Positions 50,231-62,094 of a stretch of 64,000 nt of DNA are shown piece after piece. The notes beneath the pieces are model-generated. The model made no database searches. It saw only the letters and a program-made list of their open reading frames with translations, and was not told the DNA's origin. Source of the stretch: Climacium dendroides (taxonomy: Eukaryota; Streptophyta; Bryopsida; Hypnales; Climaciaceae). How positions within the stretch are numbered: the first letter of the stretch is position 1; every line of letters starts with the position of its first letter. The stretch spans positions 48,316,588 to 48,380,587 of the forward strand of contig OX467082.1 in the NCBI GenBank assembly GCA_950106755.1, in the 5' to 3' direction. The position numbers and the translations under genes are program-made.

Positions 50231-52729
50231 TTAATGATGCCAATTTGTAAATTTGGATTCGACACCTTCGTGTGTATCTTTATTCACATGGAATGATGGA
50301 CGCGGTCGATCTTGTCTACGTCCAACAAACAGTGCATCTTCTGCGTCTTCCTCATGCAATATGCTATCTCTTTGCATGCGATCTGTCTTATCAGGGGCAA
50401 CTCTAGAAGCAAGCCAAAATCCATCAAGTAATGCCTCACGCACTTGAAGAGGTGCATCTAGAGCTCCTCGAATGCCTTCCCAGTAATCTTCCAAGGCGCC
50501 GTTCTTCCTCGTGAACCCTTTTGTATCATCATCATTTGCCATTTCTTTCCAGTACCCAACAAAACCGTTCAAACCTTTCTTTATGTCTTGAAGTGCCTTC
50601 ATTGGTTGAGGAACTAGAGGTGGAGGACTACCTGTTGGCACTTTAGGAAGCCCATCTGCAATCTCGGACCACAATCTAATTCCCTTACCATCCTTTGGCA
50701 ACCACTTATCACCCGTACACAAATTCTTATATTCCATCAAAGGCCATCCATTAGAATCCTTGAAAAACTTGAACTGCTGGGATCTAGAATGACCCTCTAA
50801 GAAGTCACCACCCATGCCGAGGTATCCGTGCACAAACGCCTTGAATTTAGGAACTTCTTCAATGAGATGAGGAATCACAAGGTGCTCTTCACAATCCATA
50901 AATGACTTCATAAGCCTTGGAATTGTTGGAGAGTTATTTGTTTTCAATCTCAAACTCCAACGACCCAAAAGAGCATCAATGTCTTCATGAGTGTGTCCCA
51001 CAATGAGGAAGTTGATGTACACTTCCTGAAAAATGCCTTTGTATACAAGCATAGAGCAAAAAGCGAAAACATATCGGTTCTTGTTGTCCCCTGAATAATT
51101 ATCCAACTGCAATATTAATACAGGTGGGAGAGGTTTAGTTGGAAGTGGTTCATTTGGAGGTGGAAAGAGGGAGTCCAAGCAAGATTCTGCTCCATTCAAA
51201 ACCGCCTTTGTCAAGGTGGATTGGTTATCCTCTACTGAGAATAACTTGCGGGATGAATTCTTCAACTGACCTTCCAAATCACGCAACAGCCTTGCAATCG
51301 ACCCAATGGTATAATTTGAATCTGTTGGATAAATGTCCAAACCATAGTGTGCATATCGCACATCGCCATGCCCATGAGCAATCATACCTGTAATTGCTAC
51401 AGGCATTTTCATGAAGGATTCCGTCACCTTGGTTTTGTGAGAAAAGTGTGGAGAAGCAGTTTTTGAATGATCCATCTTGTCATGAATGATACACAACATC
51501 TTCTCTGGCGCTCTTATGGAATCGTTCCGATTTGCGTAGTAATAATTCCTATGAGCCAATTGCCCTATATTATGGGTAGACAATCGTTTTGACCATTTAG
51601 ATTTTGCCTCTTCACCCACACAAGTGCTTCTTAATTGCTTGTACTTGTCACACATTCCACATCTAGCAAATGTATCTCCACGAGCCTTTGCGGCAAACTC
51701 AGGAAAAGAATCACGGCGAATATTGCTCAAACCACTAGAAGAAATTGGTTGCAAATTGAACCTTGCATTGGACTCATTGATTGTTTCCAATTGATCACTC
51801 CAACGAAACGAGGATGGAAGAACCATGGCAGTGACCTTCTCACCAGACTGGACTATTCTTGTCTTATGCGGCATCTTATCAACATTCGGCTCAATTAAAT
51901 TTCGAAGTGTGGCCGTAGCTTGAATAGTTGCCATGCGAGGCTTCTTGGATCCAAAATTCCCATGCACATCGGCTTGTTTCCCATTTTTGGCTTTTCCTTT
52001 GTACCTGTAATAAGTACATTTTGCAATCCCATGAATGATCCACCACGCAGTAGGACACACTTCCTTCTCTGTCAACGTGATCCATTCTTTGCCACTAGCG
52101 TCTTTGTGGATCTGCCTATGCACCTCCAACAAAGTCTTGTTGCGAGCCTTGAAGTCACCTGCACCATACAGCTCAGTCCGTATTGTTTGAATAAGCGCAC
52201 ACGAAAAATGTTGCACACAAATCTTTCCGCAACAAGTTTTTGTGGAAACTATTGTGATCGATTCCATGGTCAAGAGAAGTTCTTTCTTGGGCGGGACCTC
52301 AGGATCAACTCTCATGTGAGTTGTTTCATACAACCGAACCTCCTTTCGAACTCTTTTGGGGTTCATGGCTGTGTTATACTTATGTGTTTCGTCATGGTCA
52401 TACAAAGAAGAACCATCGTACAGAAACACCTTCCTAATGTGCCAAGAGCGTATAGACCATATGTTTGAGGAAGAGAAAAGCTCCTCATTCAAAGACTCCG
52501 CAATGTGAATACCAACTCGGTCATCGTTGAGAGACGTCCCGACTTCATCGAAGATCATATCACGGTGAATGTTTTGAATGACTCCCCTTGCAATGTCCAC
52601 TCCATATTCATCTTGAAGAGTGACTGGCTGCGTAACCCACTTAACACGAGGAATTCCCTCGCATAAACGAACATCAAGTGGAAGTGTTGGGACTGGATTT
52701 GCGAAATCCTCAAGATCATGGTAATCCAT
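50231..52729 (-). CDS. DUF7869-type protein, possible DDE-transposase-like enzyme
   Basis: A single open frame of 832 codons. The N-terminal 150 residues are unassigned. CCGKICVQHFS, EVCPTAWWIIHGIAKCTYY and a CGMCDKYKQL knuckle suggest zinc binding. The conserved core follows: IIHDKMDHSKTA (D417), LILQLDNYSGDNKNRYVFAF (D543) and FLIVGHTHEDIDALLGRWS (E582/D583). Three acidic residues each at the end of a hydrophobic strand recall the DDE/D triad of RNase H-fold transposases; this is inference. The relative at 31930 keeps all three motifs. Compared with it, this protein stops soon after RPRPSFHVNKDTHEG and lacks the following domain, so the C-terminus is probably lost. The family occurs in many eukaryotes without an assigned function, as I recall. 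Confidence 0.7.
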   Translation of the reverse strand: MDYHDLEDFANPVPTLPLDVRLCEGIPRVKWVTQPVTLQDEYGVDIARGVIQNIHRDMIFDEVGTSLNDDRVGIHIAESLNEELFSSSNIWSIRSWHIRKVFLYDGSSLYDHDETHKYNTAMNPKRVRKEVRLYETTHMRVDPEVPPKKELLLTMESITIVSTKTCCGKICVQHFSCALIQTIRTELYGAGDFKARNKTLLEVHRQIHKDASGKEWITLTEKEVCPTAWWIIHGIAKCTYYRYKGKAKNGKQADVHGNFGSKKPRMATIQATATLRNLIEPNVDKMPHKTRIVQSGEKVTAMVLPSSFRWSDQLETINESNARFNLQPISSSGLSNIRRDSFPEFAAKARGDTFARCGMCDKYKQLRSTCVGEEAKSKWSKRLSTHNIGQLAHRNYYYANRNDSIRAPEKMLCIIHDKMDHSKTASPHFSHKTKVTESFMKMPVAITGMIAHGHGDVRYAHYGLDIYPTDSNYTIGSIARLLRDLEGQLKNSSRKLFSVEDNQSTLTKAVLNGAESCLDSLFPPPNEPLPTKPLPPVLILQLDNYSGDNKNRYVFAFCSMLVYKGIFQEVYINFLIVGHTHEDIDALLGRWSLRLKTNNSPTIPRLMKSFMDCEEHLVIPHLIEEVPKFKAFVHGYLGMGGDFLEGHSRSQQFKFFKDSNGWPLMEYKNLCTGDKWLPKDGKGIRLWSEIADGLPKVPTGSPPPLVPQPMKALQDIKKGLNGFVGYWKEMANDDDTKGFTRKNGALEDYWEGIRGALDAPLQVREALLDGFWLASRVAPDKTDRMQRDSILHEEDAEDALFVGRRQDRPRPSFHVNKDTHEGVESKFTNWHH

Positions 52730-52929
52730 TCTGCAAACAAGAAGCTCAAAATGAAAAGCATATCATTGATTCAATAATAAAGACTACAATATTCTAAGGT
52801 TGTAAGAAAATTTCAATGACTACTAACACTTGATCACAAAGACTTACAGCAATTTTCGAGAAGCCAGTCCTAAGAATCAATAAGTGCAAGACAAACAATG
52901 AGGAAAAACATTATTCAGTACATATATAG

Positions 52930-53715
52930 TCATGTAGGATTTATCGTCGACTCGAGGATAACCACATAAATGATGTCATCCCCAATAACTCTAAGAGCAG
53001 GAATCATGTAAATTTTGTTCGTCCCAATTAAATATTAAATAGGTTCACATTCAGACGGTACACACAGCATTAATTAGAAGATAGTCTCAGCAAACAATGT
53101 CCTGCTCTAATGATCACTCCCTTTGAAAATCAATCCCATGAAATGCCAAATAGAAATCTGACGATATCTTCGAGTCGAAGATACTTCGTTCCGTTTATTC
53201 AGGTGGACTTTTACAAAATCCAAAACAGTCCCCGCCACTTTCTATGGCTATCATCGACTCGAGGATATCTTCCAAAACAAAATGTTTTCTTCAAGAATGA
53301 TTAACTTCAGTATCTCTACAGAAAATTCAATCAAACCCATCAGGTTGATCGGATGCACACAGTGAATGGATAGCTTAAATCATACATTTCAGAATTATCG
53401 ACGATAATAAATATCTGATTTCCACCAGTTGACCTCAGTTGGTTAGCATTGATGCAACAGTAATTCAGGACTATCAATACTCATAAATTTTTCAGTTTTC
53501 AGTTATCTTTGATCCGACTATAATCATTCTGTTTTGTATTTTCTGGGACTTTCACTACTCATAAACTTTTCAGCTCTCAATTATCTTCGATTCGACGATA
53601 AGGATTCTGTTCTGTATTTACCGAGATTTAAAATACTCATTAATTTTTCAATTTTCAGTTATCGTCAATTCGACAATAAGCATTATATTTCGTATTTCCC
53701 GGCATGTTTCTTGGA
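52930..53715. repeat. Palindrome-bearing tandem repeats upstream of the DUF7869-type gene
   Basis: TATCxTCGAxTCGAxGATA-type palindromes recur at about 52941, 53166, 53252, 53396, 53503, 53582 and 53662. From 53455 to 53710 they sit in a roughly 80-98-bp tandem unit that also contains ACTCATAAAxTTTTCAG and ATTCTGTTxTGTATTT. They lie 200-990 bases upstream of the minus-strand start codon at 52729. Confidence 0.75.
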
Positions 53716-53719
53716 AGTT

Positions 53720-55165
53720 CGGAAAACAGTTGGACTTTAGTATTTGTTGTACATACAAAATAGAACTCCACAAAAGAGTCGCCATGAGATTATATATTTC
53801 ACTCGTGCCACTAATGAATAAGAACCTAACTACACAAACAAAGTGACAAGCAGTAATACATAAAGTATCACAGATTACACAAAGTAATACACACCACTAC
53901 CATGTAACCAACTACTAATTGCTTGGTTGCTGACAAAGCTATGCAATTCTACACTCTCCGCACTCCATCACAAGTACGCATCCCTCATTACCTGCGGTTC
54001 AGAAAAAAAAATAGTGTGATGTGAGGCGACGCGCTCTGCGTATTCTAAAGGTTACAGGATGCATGAAGCATTCACTCTGGAAAGGGAACAAATAGAGAGG
54101 AAGTGAAGGTAAGTTGCGGCGGAGACCCTGCAAGGGAAAATGTAGAAGAAAAACAATGTCAATGGAGCTGATAGGGGAGACACATTTTCCAACAATGTTT
54201 GAGCGGGAAATTTAGAGTGCAAAAATCCGAAGTTCAAAATTCCCTCCACATCCCGACTTTCCAGTGCACATGGGTCATGCGAGCAGTACGAAGGCGCCTT
54301 TGCAGCTTTCCGCTGTCGACTTTTCAATTTATGACTACCGGCCAAAAAAAGATAATTCTCCACATGCACAGCTACTGCCTTTGATTTTCTAGCAATTCCG
54401 TCCCGAATTCAGGAGATTCCTAGCACTTTCAAGTGTACTTAGGGAATGGCTTTTCCCACGCCATTTCCCCCCATTCCTCAAATGTAGAAATTTTCGCTCT
54501 ATGTTTAGGAAATCTACATGTACACAATTCGGGATTTAGGATTCTTAGAGTTTAGGGTCCAATATTGTTATAGACCAAAATGAGAGGATGAAGTTGGTTA
54601 TATAGAATTTAGAAGTAAAGAATTGGTATTGGTAAAATTTTTTGATTTACAAAATGGTAAACTAATCATATTACCAATATTAACTCTACCTCACTATTGG
54701 ATTAGTAGTAGATAGATAATTTGGTTAAGAAAGATATTGTAAGTTTCCTGTTTTCCTAAAGATCCGGAACCGGATCCGCACCCAAGGAACTAAACAGGGA
54801 TCGGAAAAATATACCGGGGCCGGAAACAAACGCATCCGCACGCTACCGGAAGATTATCGGGACGGGAAGAGGAAATCCCGGATCCAACGGTAATCCCATA
54901 CATCACGGAGGACCGTTCAACGGCTAGATTCTTCCGCGATGATTGCAGAAACGGCTACTTTCCCAACGGCTGTGACTGCCAAGAAAGGATACGTGGGGGT
55001 TTGGTTCCTCAAACCTCATTGTGTCTTTGTGGTCTGGGAGCACTCTTAGAGCGAGGTCTGTCTTTAGAGGTGAGAGAGGATTGGGTGATCTTACTTTCTG
55101 GATCCTGTCGTGGAGAGGAAGAGGATTGACTGGGAGCTGTGGCAAGAAAAGGGTAGGAGGTTTGA
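53720..55165. other. Non-coding stretch; 5' part of the gag-like element from about 54750
   Basis: No gene. From 54760 the sequence becomes GC-richer with repeated CCGGATCC and CCGGAA words, matching the style of the second gag-like copy, so the element probably begins about here. A second LTR could not be found. Confidence 0.45.
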
Positions 55166-55195
55166 GTAGTGAGTGTTTTGGAGAGTTCTGCAACC

Positions 55196-57094
55196 ATGGT
55201 GAAGGCAGAAGCAAGCGGGTCATCTCCTTTCAAGATCAAGAGCATCTATCCAGTGATTCCGAAGGATGACGGAGAGAGGAAGCAACTGGAGGAGGATCTG
55301 GGCCAACTTGGATGTGCGGGATTCCTTTGCCGACCATGGAGCTTGAAGAGCGAGGAAATGATCCGGGAGTTGATGAATGAGCAGTCGAACGAGTGGATCA
55401 AGACCATCCGAGCTCTGCCCGGAAAGTGGACGGGGGACATCTGGAAGAGGGTCTACGACTTTCCTCGATCTGGAGAGGGGATGGCTTCGCGGGTTCACAA
55501 ATTCGCGGAAGGTAAATTCCCTAATCCTCCTCACCCTAAGGATGGCTACGCAGTAGCAGATTGCAAGGTGGCAAGAGAGAGGAGGATGTTAGAATTTATA
55601 GTACCAATCCTGTATCCGGAACGGCCAAACCGGGTCACGATAACGTGGGCCAATACGATCTTCGGAGCGTTGAGTGGGGAGAGGAAAGTGTTTTGGGGAG
55701 GGATAGTGAAAGATCTGGTAGGGAAGATGGTAAACGCCCTAGGAAATGCAAAGGCCACCCCCATTGGGCCATTCCTCTTTCACTTGTATGACTCCCTAGG
55801 TACTCTGAAAACTTCAGAGAAGACCATGTATAAGGCCTCAGTCACCCTAGTGAAACTTAATCTTACCCCACCCCGAGAGGAAGAGGAAGAAGAGAGAAAG
55901 GAAGGACCAGATGAGGGATCTGAGGGGGAATCCTCAGAGAGAGGAAAGGAGCCTTCCGAAAGGAGGACAGAGGCTGAGAGGGTGTCAGTCTCTTCTAAGA
56001 GGGGATCCAAAGGAAAAGGGAAAGCCTCGCCGGAACTGGAAGTTCTGGGAGAGGATACTTTGGGGAGGATCATTTCGGACTTAGGGAGAGTCTGGGAGGA
56101 GTTTGACACGGAGAGAGGAGCAGTGAGGAATGTATGTGGACTACTTGGAGGGATCAAAGTGTCAGAGCTCGTAGAGAGAGTAGAAAGGTTGCTCCGGGAT
56201 AGTGAAAACCGGAAGTGGGAAACCCGCATCAAAGAGTTGACTGAGAGGAATGCGGATCTCCAGCGGCAAATTGAGAAGGGTGAGGAAAAGAAGAGAGAGG
56301 TGGAACGGCTTACCTCAGAGTTTAAGGGGGTCATTAGGAGAGTTGGGGCCTTTGTTTCCAACACTGCGGATGTTGTGAACAAAGCCAAACTCTATGATGA
56401 GAGGATCCATGAGGCAGGACCGGAAGCCGCAGGTAAGGCTGTCTTGGTGTTGGCAGAGTATTCCGAAGAAATGGAGAAGTTCATGTTTGAAGTCAGAGAT
56501 GTTCTTCACCAAGCAGAACAGTTTCCGGAATCCGGAATAAAGAAGGAGGATGAGGAGATGGAGCCAACCAAGAAGGATGCACCCACAAAGACTCCAACAA
56601 AGACGCCAGCCAAGCAGGAAAGGTAGGAGGAGGAATTGACACCAACGTCTAAAAGTATAGAGGGGAGGAAAGAAGGATCAGTGTACGGATCCGGATCGAA
56701 GACTCAAATTCGGAAGTCGGAATCCGACCTAGGCACACCACCGAGTAAAGGCTCTCAACCCTCAACTGCCAAGAAGACTGTGAAGAAGGTTACTCCCATC
56801 AGAGGAAGAGACGTGCCTCCAAGGAGTCAACAATCCGCGGAGGACGAATCTCCAAGCCAATCCGAGCAGGAGGAAAGTCTGTCGAGATCCGGAGAAGAAG
56901 ATTCGGAAGACACCGGATCAGAAGAGGAGTCAGAACCTGAGCAAATCTCACCAACGAAGTTCAAGGGGAAAACTTCCACACCATCTAAAGGGAAGCCACC
57001 CTTGAGTGGGAAATCGTCAACCAGTAGGAAACAACCAACTAGGAAGGAGGCAACAAAGTTAGAGGAACCTTCTCCAAAGAAGGCTAGGAAATAG
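55196..57094 (+). CDS. Gag-like transposon protein with one in-frame TAG
   Basis: The ATG at 55196 has a good context (ACCATGG). The frame runs 476 codons to TAG at 56624, then stays open in the same frame to a stop at 57094, giving about 632 residues if the stop is read through or recent. N-terminal motifs: KSIYPVIPKDDGERKQLEE, GCAGFLCRPWSLKSEEMI, WTGDIWKRVYDF, HPKDGYAVADC, TWANTIFGALSG and KATPIGPFLFHLYD. The middle is acidic, then basic. The region near 56100-56520 is coiled coil. The tail is Ser/Lys/Pro-rich. A decayed paralogue lies at 26242-27916 on the other strand. No polymerase or integrase frames follow, so the element looks non-autonomous. Confidence 0.65.
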
Positions 57095-57099
57095 GTAGG

Positions 57100-58425
57100 A
57101 AAGTAGTTAGAAAGTTTTTGAGAAGCGACCCTAGCATGGTCAGCCGAAAACCCAAGTTTTTGGTAGGTAGGAAGTAGCTTGGGAGGTGCTTTTCAGGTGC
57201 ATGCACTTGGACTGCACTTTCCGGATTTTTAGGATCTGAGATCCACATTTTGCGGATCGGATGGGGTTGGTAGGAAAGTCAACTTAGAAGGATAAGGAAT
57301 GACACCTGTCATTCTCCTGTCCTTTAGTTTTATTCCTTGGGACCTTTGGGGTTCCCTGGAGTGTGTATTTAGGGGGATGAAGTTAGTTTGAAGCCCCGGG
57401 CAGGTGTTTTCTTATTTGTGTTTTTCAACACTTTGCGAATTGATTTCAGATTTCCACTTCATAAGTGCTGGCCTGAAAAGGCTAAGTTCTGTGTTGGTAT
57501 GCCGTGCAATGCTAAAACCATTGTTTAGTGCGGGTAGCTAGTTTGCAGGTGTGGAGGAAGACAAGTAGCCCCCAGATTCTGTCTAGGATCTGATTTTGAG
57601 AGCTTTGAGGTTTGGTTAAGGAAAACTTTGTGTACTGAGAGGGTATTTTAGTTGCTGAAGTTCCTTGGGAGTCTTCTGAATAGGATAGCCATTCTTAGGT
57701 TGGGTGAATTCTTCAGGAGGGAGAACGAACGTCAACTGACGTCTGATGAGGTTCTACTGAATCCGGAAGAGAGGAATAGGAAGGTAGTTAGGATCTCTCA
57801 GTTATCGGGTGCCGGATCACGCTCTTGGAATTCTGTCCGGGTAGGTCTGTCGTTGTAGTACTGAGAGGATAATAGGGGTTTCCTGAGTGACCTGCTAGTC
57901 TGGATCAATATCCGGATTAGTTGTGAGGAAGTAACTATTTCCTATTCTGGTGTTTGTTGTTGTTATTTTAAGTGGATCTTCATTTCACTCTAAACACATT
58001 TGAAGGGTAGGGTTTACGTTCCCTTCCTAAATCCAAAGAGCGGAACCCTCTTGGTAGAGGTTAAACTAAGATTTTGTGAGTTACTGTAACCGGATAGAAA
58101 TCCTCTTTCCGGTTCCGCATCCGTCTAAGTTGATCTGGATAGAGAAAAGCACAGGATTATGACAATCCTCCTTGTTCGATTACTGGTGGAAGACTTGGTG
58201 TGGATGTAAGGGAATTGGATTATGGAGAAGAGAGGGTATTGAGAGAGTTTTATGTTGCAAATATTTAGATCCGGTTTTGCTTGGGTTTGGTGTTTTCCGA
58301 ATCCTGTTCCGGATATCTTGAGGAAACTAACGTTGAAATCCTGTGGGAACGATACACGAGTCATCTAAGGTGTTTTACATCAATTTAACACCTAAGGGTA
58401 GGATTTATGCTTCCTTGTGCTATGA
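57100..58425. other. 3' untranslated/LTR-like part of the gag-like element
   Basis: No gene. Repeated CCGGAT words persist to 58320. The end (58345-58425), with TGTGGGAACGATACACGAGT, CACCTAAGGGTAGGATTTAT and GCTTCCTTGTGCTATGACA, has the style of the 3' end of a Ty3-type LTR and is shared in part with 28690-28760. A matching LTR on the other side of the coding frame was not found. Confidence 0.4.
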
Positions 58426-58439
58426 CAAATATTCTAAGG

Positions 58440-59400
58440 GTTTAGAGATTATAGAAGTTAGGGGTTCCCAGGTACTCAGGTTGTAGAATGTCTTACATAT
58501 ATTAGAAGTTAAATAAATATAAAACTATATATATGTATTTGGAAAAGAATTTTTTTTAAGCACAAACCACTAAAATATAATATCTTAACCCTTAAACCCT
58601 AAATCTTAACTTGAAGCCCTAAGAAAACAAAAATTTAAATTGCCTACATTTATCGTAACTTCAAATTTACACTGACATTATGAATGGTCCAAAATCATCA
58701 AATCTAAGCCCCTAAACCCTAGGCCGTAACACATTATTGTGAGTCCTTCAAACAAAAAATTTAACGCTAAAGCGTAGCAACTCTAAACTTTAAGCCACCC
58801 AAATTTATCATAACTTCAAAATTACACAAATACAATGAATGGTTTACAAAGTTCTGAAGGAATTGACGTCTTGCTAAATGCTTAGTTTTCCCATAATTAT
58901 GTTTGTTCAATCATATACAACCAAATGATTAAACTGAAGTGAAGCAAGTATTAAATAAACTAATTCTTTGGTTTTAACTTATGAAGTAATATCCAATTCC
59001 ACAAACCTTCTTTTAAAATTGAAGATGTCTGGTAGTTTAGTAAACCCAAGGTAGCGAAGAAATTTGGTCAATTTTAATTATATAACAATACCATTGTTCT
59101 TTACTCAAAGCCTCCTCTACTCATGACTGGTTTCAAGTTTTGCATTGCACGCTCAAGTAAATGTCTTATTGTTGTTCATGAAGGTTTAAACATAATCCAA
59201 CTCAAATACTCAATACAATCTAATGAACCAATTTATATAGAATTCAATGTACAATTTATAATTTCAAAATAGACATTAAATAAACAAATAAAATATGTAG
59301 AAGTTGAAATCCACAAAAGCTTTTAATTTCTATAACCAAGTTCTATGTCAGAAGACATTGATTCATAAATTCTTTTTGATATGGAGAAAACAACTTTCCT
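58440..59400. other. Non-coding, with a weak direct duplication
   Basis: AT-rich. TTTATC[AG]TAACTTCAAA and ATGAATGGT with flanks occur at about 58651 and 58805, an old duplication of roughly 155 bases. Many telomere-like AACCCTAAA words occur here but are scattered. Confidence 0.5.
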
Positions 59401-59439
59401 GCCTTTTTTAACAAAAATTGCAAACGCACGAAATCAATG

Positions 59440-61760
59440 TGTCAAAAATGACGTGAACGGTTGATCCAAAAAAATATAGAAGTTCGAATATACAAAATAA
59501 AATGTCGTCCATTATCCAGGTCTAATATTATACTACTTTGTTTGAAAAATTCTATAATTCATCTTTTAAGAAGATCCTCTTCTACAATTCTTTCATAAAA
59601 AATTGCAATTTGGAACTTCATCTTACTTTCATTAGAAAATCCCAATGGAATACAAAGAAAGCCCTAACCTGCCATAGCTCTATAAAAATTGCAAATGTGG
59701 AAAGCCTTAAAAATTGACGTCAAGCAGCCACCAAAAAAATATGTAGAAGTTCAAATACGCCTCCTCATTCATATTTTAAGAGCAATTTTAACTTCATGCA
59801 GATTTAAGCAAATTAGATTACAAAAATGTCGCTACCCTAGTATGATTCAATAAAAATCGAAAATGGAGAAAGGTTTGAAAATTCATATCAAGAAGCCACC
59901 AACAAAACATGTAAAAGTTAGAATAAACCTCCACATTCATATTCTAAGATCAATTCTAACTTCATGTAAATTAAATTCATTAGATTATAAAAAAGGCCCT
60001 ACCCTACAATAATTCTATAAAAATTACAAATGGGCAAAGGTTTCAAAATTCACGTCAAAAAGCCACCAAAAAAATAGGTAGAAGTTGGAATAAACCTCCA
60101 CATTCAAATTTTAAGATCAATCCTAACTTCATGTAATTTTAATCCATTAGATTACAAAAATGGCCCTACCTTACGATAATTCTATAAAAATTGAAAAGTA
60201 ATGGGCAAAGGTTAGAAAATTCACTTCAAAAAGCCACCAAGAAAATAGGTAGAAGTTAGTATAAACCTCCACATTCAAATTCTAAGATCAATTTTTAACT
60301 TAGCTCCCTTCTTTCATATTGGAAATATTACAAATAATTGGATTTAGTAAAAACCTTGAATTAATTTCAATTCTCTTTCATTGAAAACAAGCAAAAAACA
60401 GTCAATTATTCATGGACTGTACTGTAAGTATTGAAATGCACAAAACTCATAGAATTACTATCAAAATGCACAAAACAATAATACGAACAAGTTGGAAATA
60501 GTACAAAGAATTAGAATTCATGAAAATCTTGAAAAAATTTCAAATTTCTTTCATTGAAAACAAGCAAAAAGCAATGGATTATCCATGGACTATACTTTAA
60601 GGGTTCAAACTTAATGGACAAAATTCATAGAATTACTATCAAAATGTACAAAAAAATAACACTAACAAGTTGAAAATATTATAAAGAATTAGATTTCATG
60701 AAAATCTTGAACTAATTTGAATATTTGTAATTGAAAACAACTTAAAAACAATCAATTATTTGTACACTGTACTTTAAGTTTTAAAATGGGCAAAACTCAT
60801 AAAATTTCAAGCAAAGTCGTGCTAAACAAACTCCAACAAGTTGTAAATATTTGAATGAGTTAGAATCCATAAAAACATTGAAATAATTTGCGATTCCTTT
60901 AATACAAAATAAGACTTAAACATTCATTTATTCATGGGCTATATTTAATTATTTAAAGGTGTAAAATTCATAGAATTTCAAGAAAATTGTAAGAAAACAA
61001 AATACCAAGAAGTTGTAAATATTATAAAGAATTAGATTTCATGAAAATCTTGAACTAATTTGAATTTCTTTAATTAAAAATAAGCAATTAAAAACCATAA
61101 ATTCATTCAAGTGTTGTACTTTGAAGTATTTTAATGGGCAAAAATTATAGATTTGACGTGTGAAATGAGGATTGGAACAATTCTAATTAATTCTATAGTT
61201 TTAATACTTTCATGATGAAACATTATAATCTTTCAATCCATAAGTGATATTTTTTTTAGTGGCTTTTGACGTGAATTTTCAAACCTTTGCCCATTTTCAA
61301 TATTTATAGAATTACCATAGGGTAGGGCCTTTTTTGTAATCTAATGAATTTAATTTACATGAAGTTAGAATTGATCTTAAAATTTGAATGTGGAGGTTTA
61401 TTCTAACTTCTACCTATTTTTTTGGTGGCTTTTTGACGTGAATTTTCAAACCTTTGCCCATTTGTAATCTTTATAGAATTATCGCAGGGTAGGGCCTTTT
61501 TTATAATCTAATGAATTTAATTTACATGAAGTTAGAATTGATCTTAGAATTTGAATGTGGAGGTTCATTCTAACTTCTACTTAATTTTTTGGTGGCTTTT
61601 TGACGTGAATTTTTTAGCCTTTGCCCATTTGTAATTTTTATAGAATTATGGCAGTGTAGGGCATTTTTTGTAATCCAATGGGATTTTGTAATCAAAGTTA
61701 CATGATGTTAGAATTGATTTTAGAATATGAATGTGGAGGTCTATTCCAACTTCTACGTAT
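59440..61760. repeat. Composite repeat: inverted ~168-bp arrays flanking a ~173-bp array
   Basis: The left array repeats GCCACC.AAA..ATAGGTAGAAGTT, ACCTCCACATTCA and GGCCCTACC at 59727, 59895, 60062 and 60233 (spacing 167-171). The same unit appears inverted on the right, with GGTGGC or AGTGGC at about 61259, 61424 and 61591 (spacing about 166). Between them, 60310-61160 is a different array marked by CATAGAATT/CATAAAATT at 60449, 60626, 60798 and 60969 (spacing 171-177). The whole is a large fold-back structure without genes. Confidence 0.88.
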
Positions 61761-61847
61761 TATTTTTAAAGATAAGGTAGTCTTGTTTTATTGACAGGCT
61801 TTGTAATGAAGTCTAATATTTGCTAAGGACTTCTTACTGTTTAATCT

Positions 61848-62090
61848 TTATATTTCACGAGCTTCTTTCCTATTGCACCAATTTATTAAAAATTGCATAT
61901 TATAGTTTGTGAACTTGAATCATACTTTAAAGACAATCATTTCATGTTCATGATGTATGTGATTTTATTTCACGAGTTTCTTTCCTATTGCACCAATTTA
62001 TTAAAAATTGCATAATTATTAGAGTTTGTGAACTTGAATCATACTTTAAAGACAATCATTTCTTGTTCATGATGTATGTGATTTTTCAAG
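61848..62090. repeat. Tandem duplication, ~120-bp unit, two copies
   Basis: TTTCACGAG[CT]TTCTTTCC, CACCAATTTATTAAAAATTG and TGAATCATACTTTAAAGACA occur in both copies (from about 61853 and 61968). The duplication is recent, with only a few differences including a small indel. Confidence 0.9.
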
Positions 62091-62094
62091 TATA

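Noticed and set aside
55780..56388. 202-codon Ser-rich frame antisense to the gag-like gene
   Set aside because: It is a shadow of the acidic and Glu-rich region on the plus strand.
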